Part shown: in pieces, positions 8,620 through 18,209 of the stretch
Numbering within the stretch: the stretch's first letter is position 1
Layout of the letters: the number at the start of each line of letters is the position of its first letter
NCBI RefSeq assembly: GCF_000956465.1
Contig: NZ_JYJA01000039.1
Span: forward strand, 1-64,000
Source of the DNA: Microbacterium trichothecenolyticum
GTDB lineage: Bacteria > Actinomycetota > Actinomycetes > Actinomycetales > Microbacteriaceae
Direction of reading: 5' to 3'
Length of the DNA: 64,000 nucleotides
The notes under the pieces: generated by a model
What the model was told of the DNA's origin: nothing
Seen by the model: the letters and a program-made list of their open reading frames with translations, nothing else
The model's database searches: none
Position numbers and translations under genes: made by a program

Positions 8620-8922
8620 GTGGCAGCCATCGACGGCAAGTGGGCGATCGAGGTCGCGACGCTGGCGGGATCCCACCACTTCGACGCCACGCTGACGACG
8701 GTCGGAACCTCGCTCACGGGCACTGCGATCGGTCCCACCGGCCCGATCGCGATCCGAGGCGGCACGGCCTCGGGCGACACGGCCGAGTTCACACTCGACC
8801 TCGTCGCGCCGCTGCCGATGTCGCTCGTGGTCGCGCTGCACGTCGTCGGCGACCGGCTCACGGGCACTGCGCAGGCGGGTCCCTTCCCACCGTCGACCAT
8901 CGTCGGCACCCGCACGGGCTGA
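8620..8922 (+). CDS. Hypothetical small beta-rich protein
   Basis: 100 residues from GTG 8620, preceded by AAAGAGG (8608-8614). It begins AAIDGKWAIEVATLAG and has two similar segments (TSLTGTAIG and DRLTGTAQAG), suggesting a small antiparallel beta barrel. No signal peptide or catalytic motif is seen. Similar short proteins with the pattern DGKW...LTGT occur widely in Actinobacteria without known function. It is isolated between the GH43 terminator and a convergent aldo/keto reductase. Confidence 0.7.
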   Translation: MAAIDGKWAIEVATLAGSHHFDATLTTVGTSLTGTAIGPTGPIAIRGGTASGDTAEFTLDLVAPLPMSLVVALHVVGDRLTGTAQAGPFPPSTIVGTRTG

Positions 8923-8986
8923 GCCGGCTCGGTCATCGACGGCAGACGGATGCGCCGCCGCGGCGTCTGTCTGCGTTCGGGCGCGG

Positions 8987-9844
8987 CTACCCGAGCGGTC
9001 GCGGGCGGGCGAGTGGCATGGTCGCCGCCATCATCCAGCGCGGCAGGCGGAACATCGGGCGGTCCTTGCCGAGCGCGTCGATGCCGGCCATCTCGGCGGG
9101 ACTCAGCTCGAAGTCGAAGACGTCGATGTTCGCGGCGATGTGCGCGGGATCGGTCGACTTCGGGATCGCCACGAAGCCGCGCTGCACGTGCCAGCGGAGG
9201 ATCACCTGGACTGCCGACTTGCCGTGTGAGGCCGCAGCCCCCACGACCGCAGGCTCCGAGAGAAGCTTGGCCGACCCGTGGCCCAGCGGGTACCACGCCT
9301 CGGGGACGATCGCGTGCTGGGCCAGGAACGGGAGCAGGTCCGGCTGCTGCCAATGCGGATGCAGCTCCACCTGGTCCACCGCGGGTGGGATCCGCGCCGC
9401 CGGAAGCAGGCGCTCGAGGTCGGGCACCGCGAAGTTGCTCACCCCGATGGCGCGCACGACACCCTGGTCGACCGCATCCTCCATCGCCCGCCACGCGCCC
9501 TTCACGTCGCCGACGGGCTGATGCAGGAGCAGCAGGTCGAGGGGGCCGCAGTCGAGCCGCTCCAGCGCGCCGCCGATCGCGGCGCGCGCTTTGTCGTAGG
9601 CGTAGTCCGAGGGCCACAGCTTCGTCGTGAGGAAGATCTCCTCGCGGGGGACTCCGGACGAACGGATGCCGCGTCCCACCGCCCGTTCGTTGCGGTAGAT
9701 GGCCGCGGTGTCGATGAGGCGGTACCCGGAGTCGAGGGCGGACTTCACACTCGACTCGCACACCGCCACGTCGGTGACGAGGTAGACGCCCAGGCCGAGC
9801 TGCGGCATCCGTGTTCCGCTCGAGAGCGGGATGCTGGTCACCAT
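8987..9844 (-). CDS. Aldo/keto reductase
   Basis: 285-residue NADPH-dependent oxidoreductase of the (beta/alpha)8 AKR family, reducing aldehydes or ketones in the cytoplasm. The catalytic tetrad is visible: Asp and Tyr in RLIDTAAIYRNE, Lys in FLTTKLW, His in DLLLLHQP. The cofactor loop IPKSTDPAHIAANI is also present. The start ATG at 9844 was chosen because CGGAGGAGGC (9852-9861) lies just upstream; an in-frame start 33 bases further out lacks a comparable site. The substrate is unknown. Confidence 0.93.
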   Translation of the reverse strand: MVTSIPLSSGTRMPQLGLGVYLVTDVAVCESSVKSALDSGYRLIDTAAIYRNERAVGRGIRSSGVPREEIFLTTKLWPSDYAYDKARAAIGGALERLDCGPLDLLLLHQPVGDVKGAWRAMEDAVDQGVVRAIGVSNFAVPDLERLLPAARIPPAVDQVELHPHWQQPDLLPFLAQHAIVPEAWYPLGHGSAKLLSEPAVVGAAASHGKSAVQVILRWHVQRGFVAIPKSTDPAHIAANIDVFDFELSPAEMAGIDALGKDRPMFRLPRWMMAATMPLARPRPLG

Positions 9845-9966
9845 CTCTGCTGCCTCCTCCGGGGACTGGAGGCGCATCTACGCGTCCCTCATCGAACTGT
9901 AGATTCTCCGCGCCGCGAACGGGAGTCCCGGCGCGTGTGTACGCATCCGGCCGGTAGCGTGGGACC

Positions 9967-10356
9967 GTGCGGGAACTGTCGGAGGCGGGTATCGAGTTCG
10001 TGCGCGAACGGCACATCGGCACACTCTCGACGCTGGCGCCGTGGGGCGGCATCCACGCGGTCGCGGTCGGCTTCACGCTGCACGACGGGCTGTTGCGGAT
10101 CATCACCTCGCGTGACTCGCAGAAGGTGCGGAACGTGTGGCGCGACGGCACCGCCACGATCAGCCAGGTGGACGGCGCCCGCTGGCTCTCGTTCCAGGGC
10201 GCGGCGACGGTGCACGACGACCCTGACGAGGTCGCGCTCGCGGTCGCCCTCTACGCCGAGCGGTACCGCCAGCCCCGCGTGAACCCCCTCCGGGTCGCGA
10301 TCGTCCTCACGCCTTCGCGGCTCATGGGCAGCGGGGGGCTCTTTCGGGAGGCGTGA
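9967..10356 (+). CDS. PPOX-class F420-dependent oxidoreductase
   Basis: 129 residues with the split beta-barrel flavin/F420 fold. The N-terminal pattern ...ERHIGTLSTLAPWGGIHAV and the segment NVWRDGTATISQVDG are typical of small F420-binding pyridoxamine-oxidase-like proteins of Actinobacteria, which use coenzyme F420 rather than FMN for hydride transfer. GTG start at 9967. Its stop abuts the stop of the convergent SRPBCC gene with no space between. The substrate is unknown. Confidence 0.85.
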   Translation: MRELSEAGIEFVRERHIGTLSTLAPWGGIHAVAVGFTLHDGLLRIITSRDSQKVRNVWRDGTATISQVDGARWLSFQGAATVHDDPDEVALAVALYAERYRQPRVNPLRVAIVLTPSRLMGSGGLFREA

Positions 10357-10842
10357 CTACGGTCGGGCACCACCCTCGGCCAGGGCGGCGAGCGCTGCCG
10401 TGACCGCACTCCATCCCTCGAAGAACCCGAGCGCTTCGTGGCGGCTGCGGGCGGCGGCATCGCCGTGCCGCACCACCACGCGGTAATCGGTGCCGTCCGC
10501 GTGGTCGTCGAGGCTGATCTCGGCGGTCATCGCGACGGGCTCCGGCTTCGCAGGGTGCCAGCCGCTGTCGACGGCGTTCGTGAAGACGAGGCGGCGATGC
10601 GGCTCGACGACGAGGAACACGGAGTCGGTGTGAGGGGCGAACAGTGCGCCGTCGGCGCTCATGCTCGTGACGAAGGCGCCGCCGGGGCTGACCTCGAGCC
10701 GGTCCACGCGGGCGACGGTGGGCGCCGGCACCCACCACTTCGCGAGCAGGCTCGGTGTGCTCCAGGCGTCCCAGACGGCCTCGCGGGGCGCGTGGATCAC
10801 GCGATCGAGGGTGAGGTCGCGCTCAGGGTCGATCGTGGTCAT
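10357..10842 (-). CDS. SRPBCC (AHSA1-like) domain protein
   Basis: 161 residues of the START/Bet v1-like hydrophobic cavity fold. The opening LTLDRVIHAPREAVWDAW and the segment LAKWWVPAP are hallmark AHSA1/ATPase-activator-like sequences, and FEGWSAVTAALAALAE closes the fold. Such proteins bind hydrophobic ligands or, in eukaryotes, Hsp90; the bacterial role is generally unknown. It is convergent with the PPOX gene. Confidence 0.9.
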   Translation of the reverse strand: MTTIDPERDLTLDRVIHAPREAVWDAWSTPSLLAKWWVPAPTVARVDRLEVSPGGAFVTSMSADGALFAPHTDSVFLVVEPHRRLVFTNAVDSGWHPAKPEPVAMTAEISLDDHADGTDYRVVVRHGDAAARSRHEALGFFEGWSAVTAALAALAEGGARP

Positions 10843-10984
10843 GGCTTCTCCTCCGGATCGCCGGCTCGTCGCAGACTACCTCCGCGTCGACACACGCGGA
10901 ACTCATGCGATCCGCATGAGGCGTCGAGACCGTTCGCGGTGCCATGATGTGCCTCACATGCTTCGGTTCAGGAGGAGGCGCCAC

Positions 10985-12118
10985 GTGGGGATGATCCGCA
11001 CCAGGGTGTCTGCGCGGCTGGGCGCCGTCGTCATCGCGGGCACCGTCGCGGCCACGGTCCTCGCCGGATGCTCCGCCGAGGCCGACCCGATCGAGCGGGC
11101 GAAAGCCCAGGTCTCGGCGAAGGAGAAGGCGGTCGCCGAGGCGCAGACCGAGCTCACCGCTGCGTCGGGTGCATTCTGCGGCGCGAGCAAGGACTACATC
11201 GAGGCGCTCGACCGCTACGGCGACGTGCTCAACGACACCGCTCCGACGGTCGGCGATGTCCGAAACGCGGGCGCGGACCTCGCCGAACCGCGGCAGGATG
11301 CGGTCGACGGTGCTGAAGCGGCCGTCTCCGCGAACCAGGCGCTGTACGACGCGCAGCAGGAACTCGTCGACGCGCAGATCGCGCTCGCCGAGGCGGAGGC
11401 GGGTCCGACAGGAACGCCGAGCGGACCCGCGCCCGCGGAGCCGTCGAGCACGCCGCTCGCGCCCACTGCGTCCGTCGAACGCGTGAAGCAGGCGGAATCC
11501 GAGTTCGCGGCGGCCGAGGCATCCGTTACCGACGACACGCCCCTGAAGGACGCGGCCGAGCGGTTCAACAGCGCCGCGGTCGCGCTCGAGATGGCGTGGC
11601 TCGCGCTGGTCGCCGACGCCGGCTGCCTCACCGACGAGCAGGCGGTGCAGGCCGAAGCGGCGGTCCGCGCGTACACGTCGGCGCTCCAGCAGGACCTCCT
11701 CGTCGCCGGCTACTACACGGGTGACGTCGACGGCGTCTATGGGCCGCTGACCGTCCAGGCCGTCGAGGATCTGCAGAGGGCGGCCGGACTCCCGGTCACC
11801 GGCACCGTCGACAAGGCGACCGCCGAGGCGCTGCAGGCGAAGCTGGCCGAGCTGGGCGGCGCTGCCGCCCAGGAGTCGGTCGCGACGACGGCCGCGATCC
11901 AGCAGACGCTCACGCTCGTCGGATTCTGGGACGGCCCCGTCGACGGCGTATGGACGCCCGAGCTGACAGCCGCAGTACAGGCGTTCCAGACCGAGCTGGG
12001 CGTCGAGCCGACGGGAACGGTGGATGCTGCGACAATCGCCGCGTTCGAGAAGGCGATCTCCGATCTGCAGAAGGCGGCGACCGCACCGACGCCGACCCCC
12101 TCGGGCTCGGACGGCTGA
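10985..12118 (+). CDS. Lipoprotein with two peptidoglycan-binding (PG_binding_1) domains
   Basis: 377 residues; GTG 10985 is six bases after AGGAGGAGG (10970-10978), better than the ATG at 10991. A lipoprotein signal ends in the lipobox VLAGC (Cys29). The middle is an Ala/Glu-rich, coiled-coil-like region (AKAQVSAKEKAVAEAQTEL and similar) split by a Pro/Ser/Thr linker. The C-terminus carries two PG_binding_1 repeats (GYYTGDVDGVYGPLTVQAV and GFWDGPVDGVWTPELTAAV). It is probably anchored in the membrane and attached to the cell wall. No hydrolase domain is fused. Confidence 0.9.
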   Translation: MGMIRTRVSARLGAVVIAGTVAATVLAGCSAEADPIERAKAQVSAKEKAVAEAQTELTAASGAFCGASKDYIEALDRYGDVLNDTAPTVGDVRNAGADLAEPRQDAVDGAEAAVSANQALYDAQQELVDAQIALAEAEAGPTGTPSGPAPAEPSSTPLAPTASVERVKQAESEFAAAEASVTDDTPLKDAAERFNSAAVALEMAWLALVADAGCLTDEQAVQAEAAVRAYTSALQQDLLVAGYYTGDVDGVYGPLTVQAVEDLQRAAGLPVTGTVDKATAEALQAKLAELGGAAAQESVATTAAIQQTLTLVGFWDGPVDGVWTPELTAAVQAFQTELGVEPTGTVDAATIAAFEKAISDLQKAATAPTPTPSGSDG

Positions 12119-12128
12119 ACGCCGGCGG

Positions 12129-12590
12129 TTACAGCCAGCGGCGCACCCGCGCGCGGTAGTCGTCGTACTCGGTGCCGAACTTCTCGCCGAGGTAGCGCTC
12201 CTCGGGCGTGATCGCACCCCACCACAGCGCCGCAACGCCGAGCGGCGTGAGAACCAGCGCCCAGAACGACGGCCACAGCAGCGCCAGGGCGATGTCGAGC
12301 GCGATGAGACCGAGGTAGAGCGGGTTGCGGCTGACGCGGAACGGACCGCGGTCGAGGATCGTGCTGGTCGCACCGCCCGGCAGCAGCGCGGTGCGGTGCC
12401 GGGCCATGAGCCACAGCGCCCAGCCGTTCCACAGTGCGAACCCGGCGATGAGCACGAGCGCGATCACCCGCGATGGTCCGACCGGGAGTGTGATCGGGTC
12501 GCCCACCACGGCCGTGAGGATCCACCCGGCGACGAGGGGCACCCCGAGCGCCACCGGCGGCCAGATCCGATACGCGGGCGCGTCCGCCAT
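12129..12590 (-). CDS. Isoprenylcysteine methyltransferase-like membrane protein
   Basis: 153-residue integral membrane protein with four or so hydrophobic segments. It contains the ICMT/PEMT signature GPFRVSRNPLYLG and the C-terminal EERYLGEKFGTEYDDYRARVRRWL-type tail (E-E, then F...Y..Y...V.R), which bind SAM in the family. Bacterial members methylate unknown lipids or act in isoprenoid metabolism. ATG 12590 was chosen because upstream residues are not hydrophobic and read like intergenic DNA. It is divergent from the next gene. Confidence 0.85.
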   Translation of the reverse strand: MADAPAYRIWPPVALGVPLVAGWILTAVVGDPITLPVGPSRVIALVLIAGFALWNGWALWLMARHRTALLPGGATSTILDRGPFRVSRNPLYLGLIALDIALALLWPSFWALVLTPLGVAALWWGAITPEERYLGEKFGTEYDDYRARVRRWL

Positions 12591-12641
12591 TCCCGCAGTG
12601 TAGCCGCGAGCCCCCAGGTGTCGGGCCCTAAGGTGGGCGGC

Positions 12642-13010
12642 ATGAACGGATGGGTCCTGGCCCTCGCCCTGGTCAGCGCCGCGGTGAACGCATTCGGGAT
12701 CCTGGGCGGCCGGGCCGCCGTCGAGGGCGCCCGCGCCGAGGACCATGTCGCGCGCACCACGGGGTGGTACCTCCTCATCCGGTGCGCCGCTCTCGTCGTC
12801 GCGGCACTGATCGGCGCACTCGGTGTCTGGCTCGCGTGGAGGTGGGAGGTCAGAGGCTGGGTCTTCGCCGTCGCGGCCGTCACGGTGCTGGTGCAGCTGC
12901 TCGATGTTCCCGTCTGGCTGTCGCAGCCGGACAGGTGGAAAGCGGCGGTCGCGCTCTCCCTCGCGCTCGTCGTCGTCGCCGTGGGGGCGGTCGCGCTGCT
13001 TGCGCCCTGA
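12642..13010 (+). CDS. Hypothetical four-helix membrane protein
   Basis: 122 residues, almost entirely hydrophobic, with about four transmembrane segments (LALALVSAAVNAFGIL; LLIRCAALVVAALIGALG; VFAVAAVTVLVQLLDV; AALSLALVVVAVGAVALL-like). A charged loop (GARAEDHVARTTG) follows the first helix. No family was recognised. It is divergent from the ICMT-like gene, 51 bases apart, so the two may share a control region. Confidence 0.75.
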   Translation: MNGWVLALALVSAAVNAFGILGGRAAVEGARAEDHVARTTGWYLLIRCAALVVAALIGALGVWLAWRWEVRGWVFAVAAVTVLVQLLDVPVWLSQPDRWKAAVALSLALVVVAVGAVALLAP

Positions 13011-13156
13011 CGCCTGCGCGATTCCTGCGGGCGACGCGGTCGTACGGTCCGTCTACGCTGAGGCGGTGATCGTCGTCCCTCCTTCATTCCGCGACGTGCC
13101 GCGGTGGCGGTACGACGGGGTACCGCTGCGCCCGTTCGACGCCTAAGGTCGCGAGG

Positions 13157-13597
13157 GTGGGTGTCCGCAGCTTCGAGCACATCGGCCTCATCGTCGAGGA
13201 CCTCGAGGCGATGGCGGGCTTCCTCGAGATGCTCGGATTCCACCGCGGCGAGAAGGCTCGGGTCGGCGGCCCGTGGGCGGATCGCGTCAACGGGCTCACC
13301 GGCACCGATGTCGAGATGGTGTTCCTCACCGCGCCCGACGGCTCGGGGACGATCGAGCTCTCGCAGTTCCTGCAGCCGGAGAGCCCCCCATCCGTCGGCG
13401 ATCTCCCGTCGAACACGCCGGGCCTGCGCCACCTCGCCTACCGCGTCGACGATGTCGAGGGGGTGCTCACCCAGGTCCGCGCCGCCGGGTACGACACCAT
13501 GGCGGAGCTCGTGAACTACGAGGACGTGTGGCTCGTCTGCTACGTCCGCGGGCCGGAAGGGCTCATCATCGAACTCGGACAGCGGCTCGACGACTGA
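13157..13597 (+). CDS. VOC family (glyoxalase-like) protein
   Basis: 146 residues with the paired beta-alpha-beta-beta-beta modules of the vicinal oxygen chelate fold. His in SFEHIGLIVEDLE, Glu in IELSQF, His in LRHLAYRVDD and Glu in GLIIELGQ fit the four metal-ligand positions. Members are dioxygenases, epimerases or resistance proteins; the function here is not assignable. GTG start. It is followed 30 bases later by the PEP mutase-like gene in the same direction, so probably co-transcribed. Confidence 0.88.
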   Translation: MGVRSFEHIGLIVEDLEAMAGFLEMLGFHRGEKARVGGPWADRVNGLTGTDVEMVFLTAPDGSGTIELSQFLQPESPPSVGDLPSNTPGLRHLAYRVDDVEGVLTQVRAAGYDTMAELVNYEDVWLVCYVRGPEGLIIELGQRLDD

Positions 13598-13627
13598 GCC
13601 CGCTCAGCGTGGAGGGAAGGACGGCTC

Positions 13628-14434
13628 GTGCCGGCAGATCAGGCTTCGGAGTTCCTCGCGCTGCACTCGGGCGCCGGATTCGTGATCCCCAACGCATGGG
13701 ATGCCGGGACCGCACGCATCCTCGAGCAGGTGGGTTTCCCCGCCGTCGCCACGACGAGTGCGGGCATCGCGTGGTCTTACGGTGTGCCCGACGGGGGAGC
13801 GCTGGACCCCGGCGTCATGTTCGAACGGGTCGCGGAGATCGCCGCCGCGGTGGGCGTGCCTGTCAGTGCGGATCTCGAGGCGGGCTACGGGGACACCGCG
13901 GCGGAGGTCGGGCGTACCGTCGCGCTCGCCGCCGAGCTGGGGATCGTCGGCGGCAACATCGAGGATGCCTCCGCAGGCGTCTTGTTCCCGGTCGAGGAGG
14001 CGGCGGAGCGCCTCGCGGCCGCGCGTGCGGCCGCGCCGACGGGCAGCTTCGTACTGAACGCGCGCACCGACGCATACTTCATCGGCACGGCGAAGGATCC
14101 GTTCGCCGAGACGGTCGAGCGCGCGCAGCGCTATGTCGAGGCCGGGGCCGACTGCATCTTCGTGCCGGGGGTCAAGGACGAGGACACCATCCGCCGACTC
14201 GTCGCGGAGATCCCGGCGCCCCTCAACGTCGTCGCGGGATTGGTGGCACCGGTCATCCCCGCGCCCACGCTCTTCTCGCTCGGGGTCAAGCGGGTCAGTG
14301 TGGGCGGCAGCCTCGCCCGCGCGGCGCTGTCCGCAGTGGAGCGTGCCGGCCGGGAGCTGATCGAGACCGGCACGCTCGACTTCCTCGATGCAAGCCTCGG
14401 CTACGGCGACGTGCAGCGCCGGCTCGGCGCCTGA
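13628..14434 (+). CDS. Isocitrate lyase/phosphoenolpyruvate mutase family protein
   Basis: 268 residues with the ICL/PEPM (beta/alpha)8 fold. Diagnostic stretches are IPNAWDAGTARILEQVGF, ADLEAGYGD, NIEDASAG and LNARTDAYF. These bind Mg2+ and an enol-pyruvate-like substrate in the family (carboxyphosphonoenolpyruvate mutase, methylisocitrate lyase, oxaloacetate decarboxylase). The exact reaction is unknown. GTG start 13628 behind GGAGGGAAGG. Its stop codon directly abuts the stop of the convergent MFS gene. Confidence 0.9.
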   Translation: MPADQASEFLALHSGAGFVIPNAWDAGTARILEQVGFPAVATTSAGIAWSYGVPDGGALDPGVMFERVAEIAAAVGVPVSADLEAGYGDTAAEVGRTVALAAELGIVGGNIEDASAGVLFPVEEAAERLAAARAAAPTGSFVLNARTDAYFIGTAKDPFAETVERAQRYVEAGADCIFVPGVKDEDTIRRLVAEIPAPLNVVAGLVAPVIPAPTLFSLGVKRVSVGGSLARAALSAVERAGRELIETGTLDFLDASLGYGDVQRRLGA

Positions 14435-16761
<2,327 letters not shown>

Positions 16762-16771
16762 ATCATGCAGT

Positions 16772-16798
16772 TTTGCACTAAAGGTATTATCGTGCAAA
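16772..16798 (-). promoter_or_regulatory. TetR operator and -10 region of the tetR-MFS operon
   Basis: TTTGCAC (16772-16778) and GTGCAAA (16792-16798) form a perfect 7-bp inverted repeat spaced by 13 bases. A GATAAT hexamer on the minus strand (16786-16791) lies in the spacer, so a bound TetR dimer would cover the -10 element. The site ends 11 bases before the tetR GTG. Confidence 0.65.
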
Positions 16799-16834
16799 TT
16801 GGCCTGCGGCGGCGCCCTCCGGCGATGCGTTTCA

Positions 16835-16902
16835 ACAGGTCAACCGCGCCTCCGCAGGACCGCACTGAGTTCGGAGGGCCTGCAGAGCCCCGGTTGACCT
16901 GT
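16835..16902. repeat. 12-bp inverted repeat with nested partial stem
   Basis: ACAGGTCAACCG (16835-16846) and CGGTTGACCTGT (16891-16902) are exact reverse complements 44 bases apart. The interval holds further short complements (CTCCG/CGGAG and CAGG/CCTG). It lies between the stop of the DeoR/LacI hybrid and tetR, so it may be a terminator for the former. The TTGACC inside each arm also resembles a -35 hexamer. Confidence 0.55.
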
Positions 16903-16918
16903 CGAAGTGGGGGGCGGG

Positions 16919-18022
16919 TCAGTGCACGGGGCCTACCGTGGAGGCGCGCGGCAGCAGTTCCGGAAGGAGGTACACGCGCTGCACCGGGCGCCGCGCGCCC
17001 TCGCTCAGGCGGGCGACCATCGTCTCGACCGCGAGACGGCCGACCTGCTGCTTGGGCGGACGCAGCGCCGTGATGGCGGGCTCGGCGCTCTCGGCGACCT
17101 CGTCGTCGTAGGCCACGATCGCGAGGTCCTCGGGGATCGACCAGCCGTGGTCGCGCGCGTGCTGCTGCAACAGCACCGCCTGAGGGTCGTTGTGAATGAG
17201 GAGTGCGGTGGTGCGGGTCTCACGGCAGCGCTCGAGCACGTCGGCGATGAGGGCCTCGCGGGCGACCCCGTCCAGAGCGTCGAGCGTCGCGTCGACGTCG
17301 ACGAGGCACTCGAGTCCCAGCCCCTCGACGGCGCGGTCCCATCCTCGGCGGAGCTGCCACGACGTGGGCGAGCCGGCCGAAGTGAGGATGCCGACGCGCC
17401 GGTGGCCGAGTGAGGCCAGGTGGTCGGCCGCGAGCGAGCCGCCGAAGACGTGGTCGGTGGTGACCCACTCGAGGCTCGTGAGCGCGAGCGCCGACGGCAC
17501 GCGCCGCTCGGCGAGCACGACGGGGATCGGCAGCGCCTCGAGCCAGTGCAGCAGGGCGCGCCCGTCGGCGCCGAGGGTCTCGGGCGCCACGATGAGCCCG
17601 TGCAGGCTGCCGGACTCGACGAGCGAGGCGATCTGCCGGCGCTGATCGTCGACGGAGTAGGTCGCACCTCGGAGGATGAGCTGGACGCCGACCTCGGTCG
17701 CCGCGGCCCGCGCGCCGATCATGATGTGGGGCCAGTAGTAACTGAGCGACGGAACGACCATCCCGACCCGGAACCGGATGGGGGCGCCCGAGGATGCAGG
17801 AACCGTCGTGTCGAGCCGGCTGCGCAGCGTCGCGCCGCCGTGCACGCGTGTGACGAGGCCGCGGTCGGCCAGCTGTCCGATGTCGCGCCGGATGGTGAGC
17901 TCGGAGACTCCGAGCCCACGCGCGAGGTCGGCCACCCGCACCGAGCCCGAACGCCGCAGTTCGTCGAGGATGTGCTCGCGGCGCGAGAGGCCGAAGGCCG
18001 GCGGGTCGGTGGGCTGCTCCAT
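16919..18022 (-). CDS. Hybrid regulator: DeoR helix-turn-helix fused to LacI-type sensor
   Basis: 367 residues. Residues 12-65 are a DeoR-family winged HTH (SRREHILDELRRSGSVRVAD, ELTIRRDIGQLADRG, VTRVHGGA). In place of the usual DeoR sugar-phosphate domain, residues about 85-360 form a LacI/GalR periplasmic-binding-like sensor (VGMVVPSLSYYWP, LIVAPE, VTTDHVFGGSLAADHL, LGHRRVGILTSAG, VAYDDEVAE). It therefore probably senses a free sugar. It is divergent from the giant GH59-like gene with a DeoR-style palindrome between them, so it is the likely local regulator. ATG start at 18022. Confidence 0.92.
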   Translation of the reverse strand: MEQPTDPPAFGLSRREHILDELRRSGSVRVADLARGLGVSELTIRRDIGQLADRGLVTRVHGGATLRSRLDTTVPASSGAPIRFRVGMVVPSLSYYWPHIMIGARAAATEVGVQLILRGATYSVDDQRRQIASLVESGSLHGLIVAPETLGADGRALLHWLEALPIPVVLAERRVPSALALTSLEWVTTDHVFGGSLAADHLASLGHRRVGILTSAGSPTSWQLRRGWDRAVEGLGLECLVDVDATLDALDGVAREALIADVLERCRETRTTALLIHNDPQAVLLQQHARDHGWSIPEDLAIVAYDDEVAESAEPAITALRPPKQQVGRLAVETMVARLSEGARRPVQRVYLLPELLPRASTVGPVH

Positions 18023-18043
18023 GATCGCCTCAGCGTACAAGTG

Positions 18044-18079
18044 TGTTCGAGTCGGTTCAAGACTGAACGAATCTGTTCG
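18044..18079. promoter_or_regulatory. DeoR-style operator between hybrid regulator and GH59-like gene
   Basis: GTTCA-AGAC-TGAAC (18055-18068) is a perfect inverted repeat flanked by two direct TGTTCG copies (18044-18049, 18074-18079), the second running into TTTT. DeoR-family sites often carry TTCGTTT-like repeats. A plausible minus-strand promoter, TTGAAC-N17-TACGCT, overlaps it, as expected for autoregulation. Confidence 0.55.
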
Positions 18080-18209
18080 TTTTGGTTTCCGCATCCGCAC
18101 ATCCCACGAGAGGATTTCGCTGCGGGCACGCGGTCGTGCCCCACTCGTGCGTCGACGCCGGTCCGGGTCCGCGTGCGCACGGGAGAGCCCCAGGGGAACG
18201 GAGACTGCG

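Noticed and set aside
13066..13146. Possible 26-residue peptide (GTG start) before the VOC gene
   Set aside because: No ribosome binding site and no recognisable sequence; too short to support.
16762..16797. Longer tetR start at TTG 16797
   Set aside because: It would place the palindromic operator and -10 element inside the gene; GTG 16761 is the better fit.
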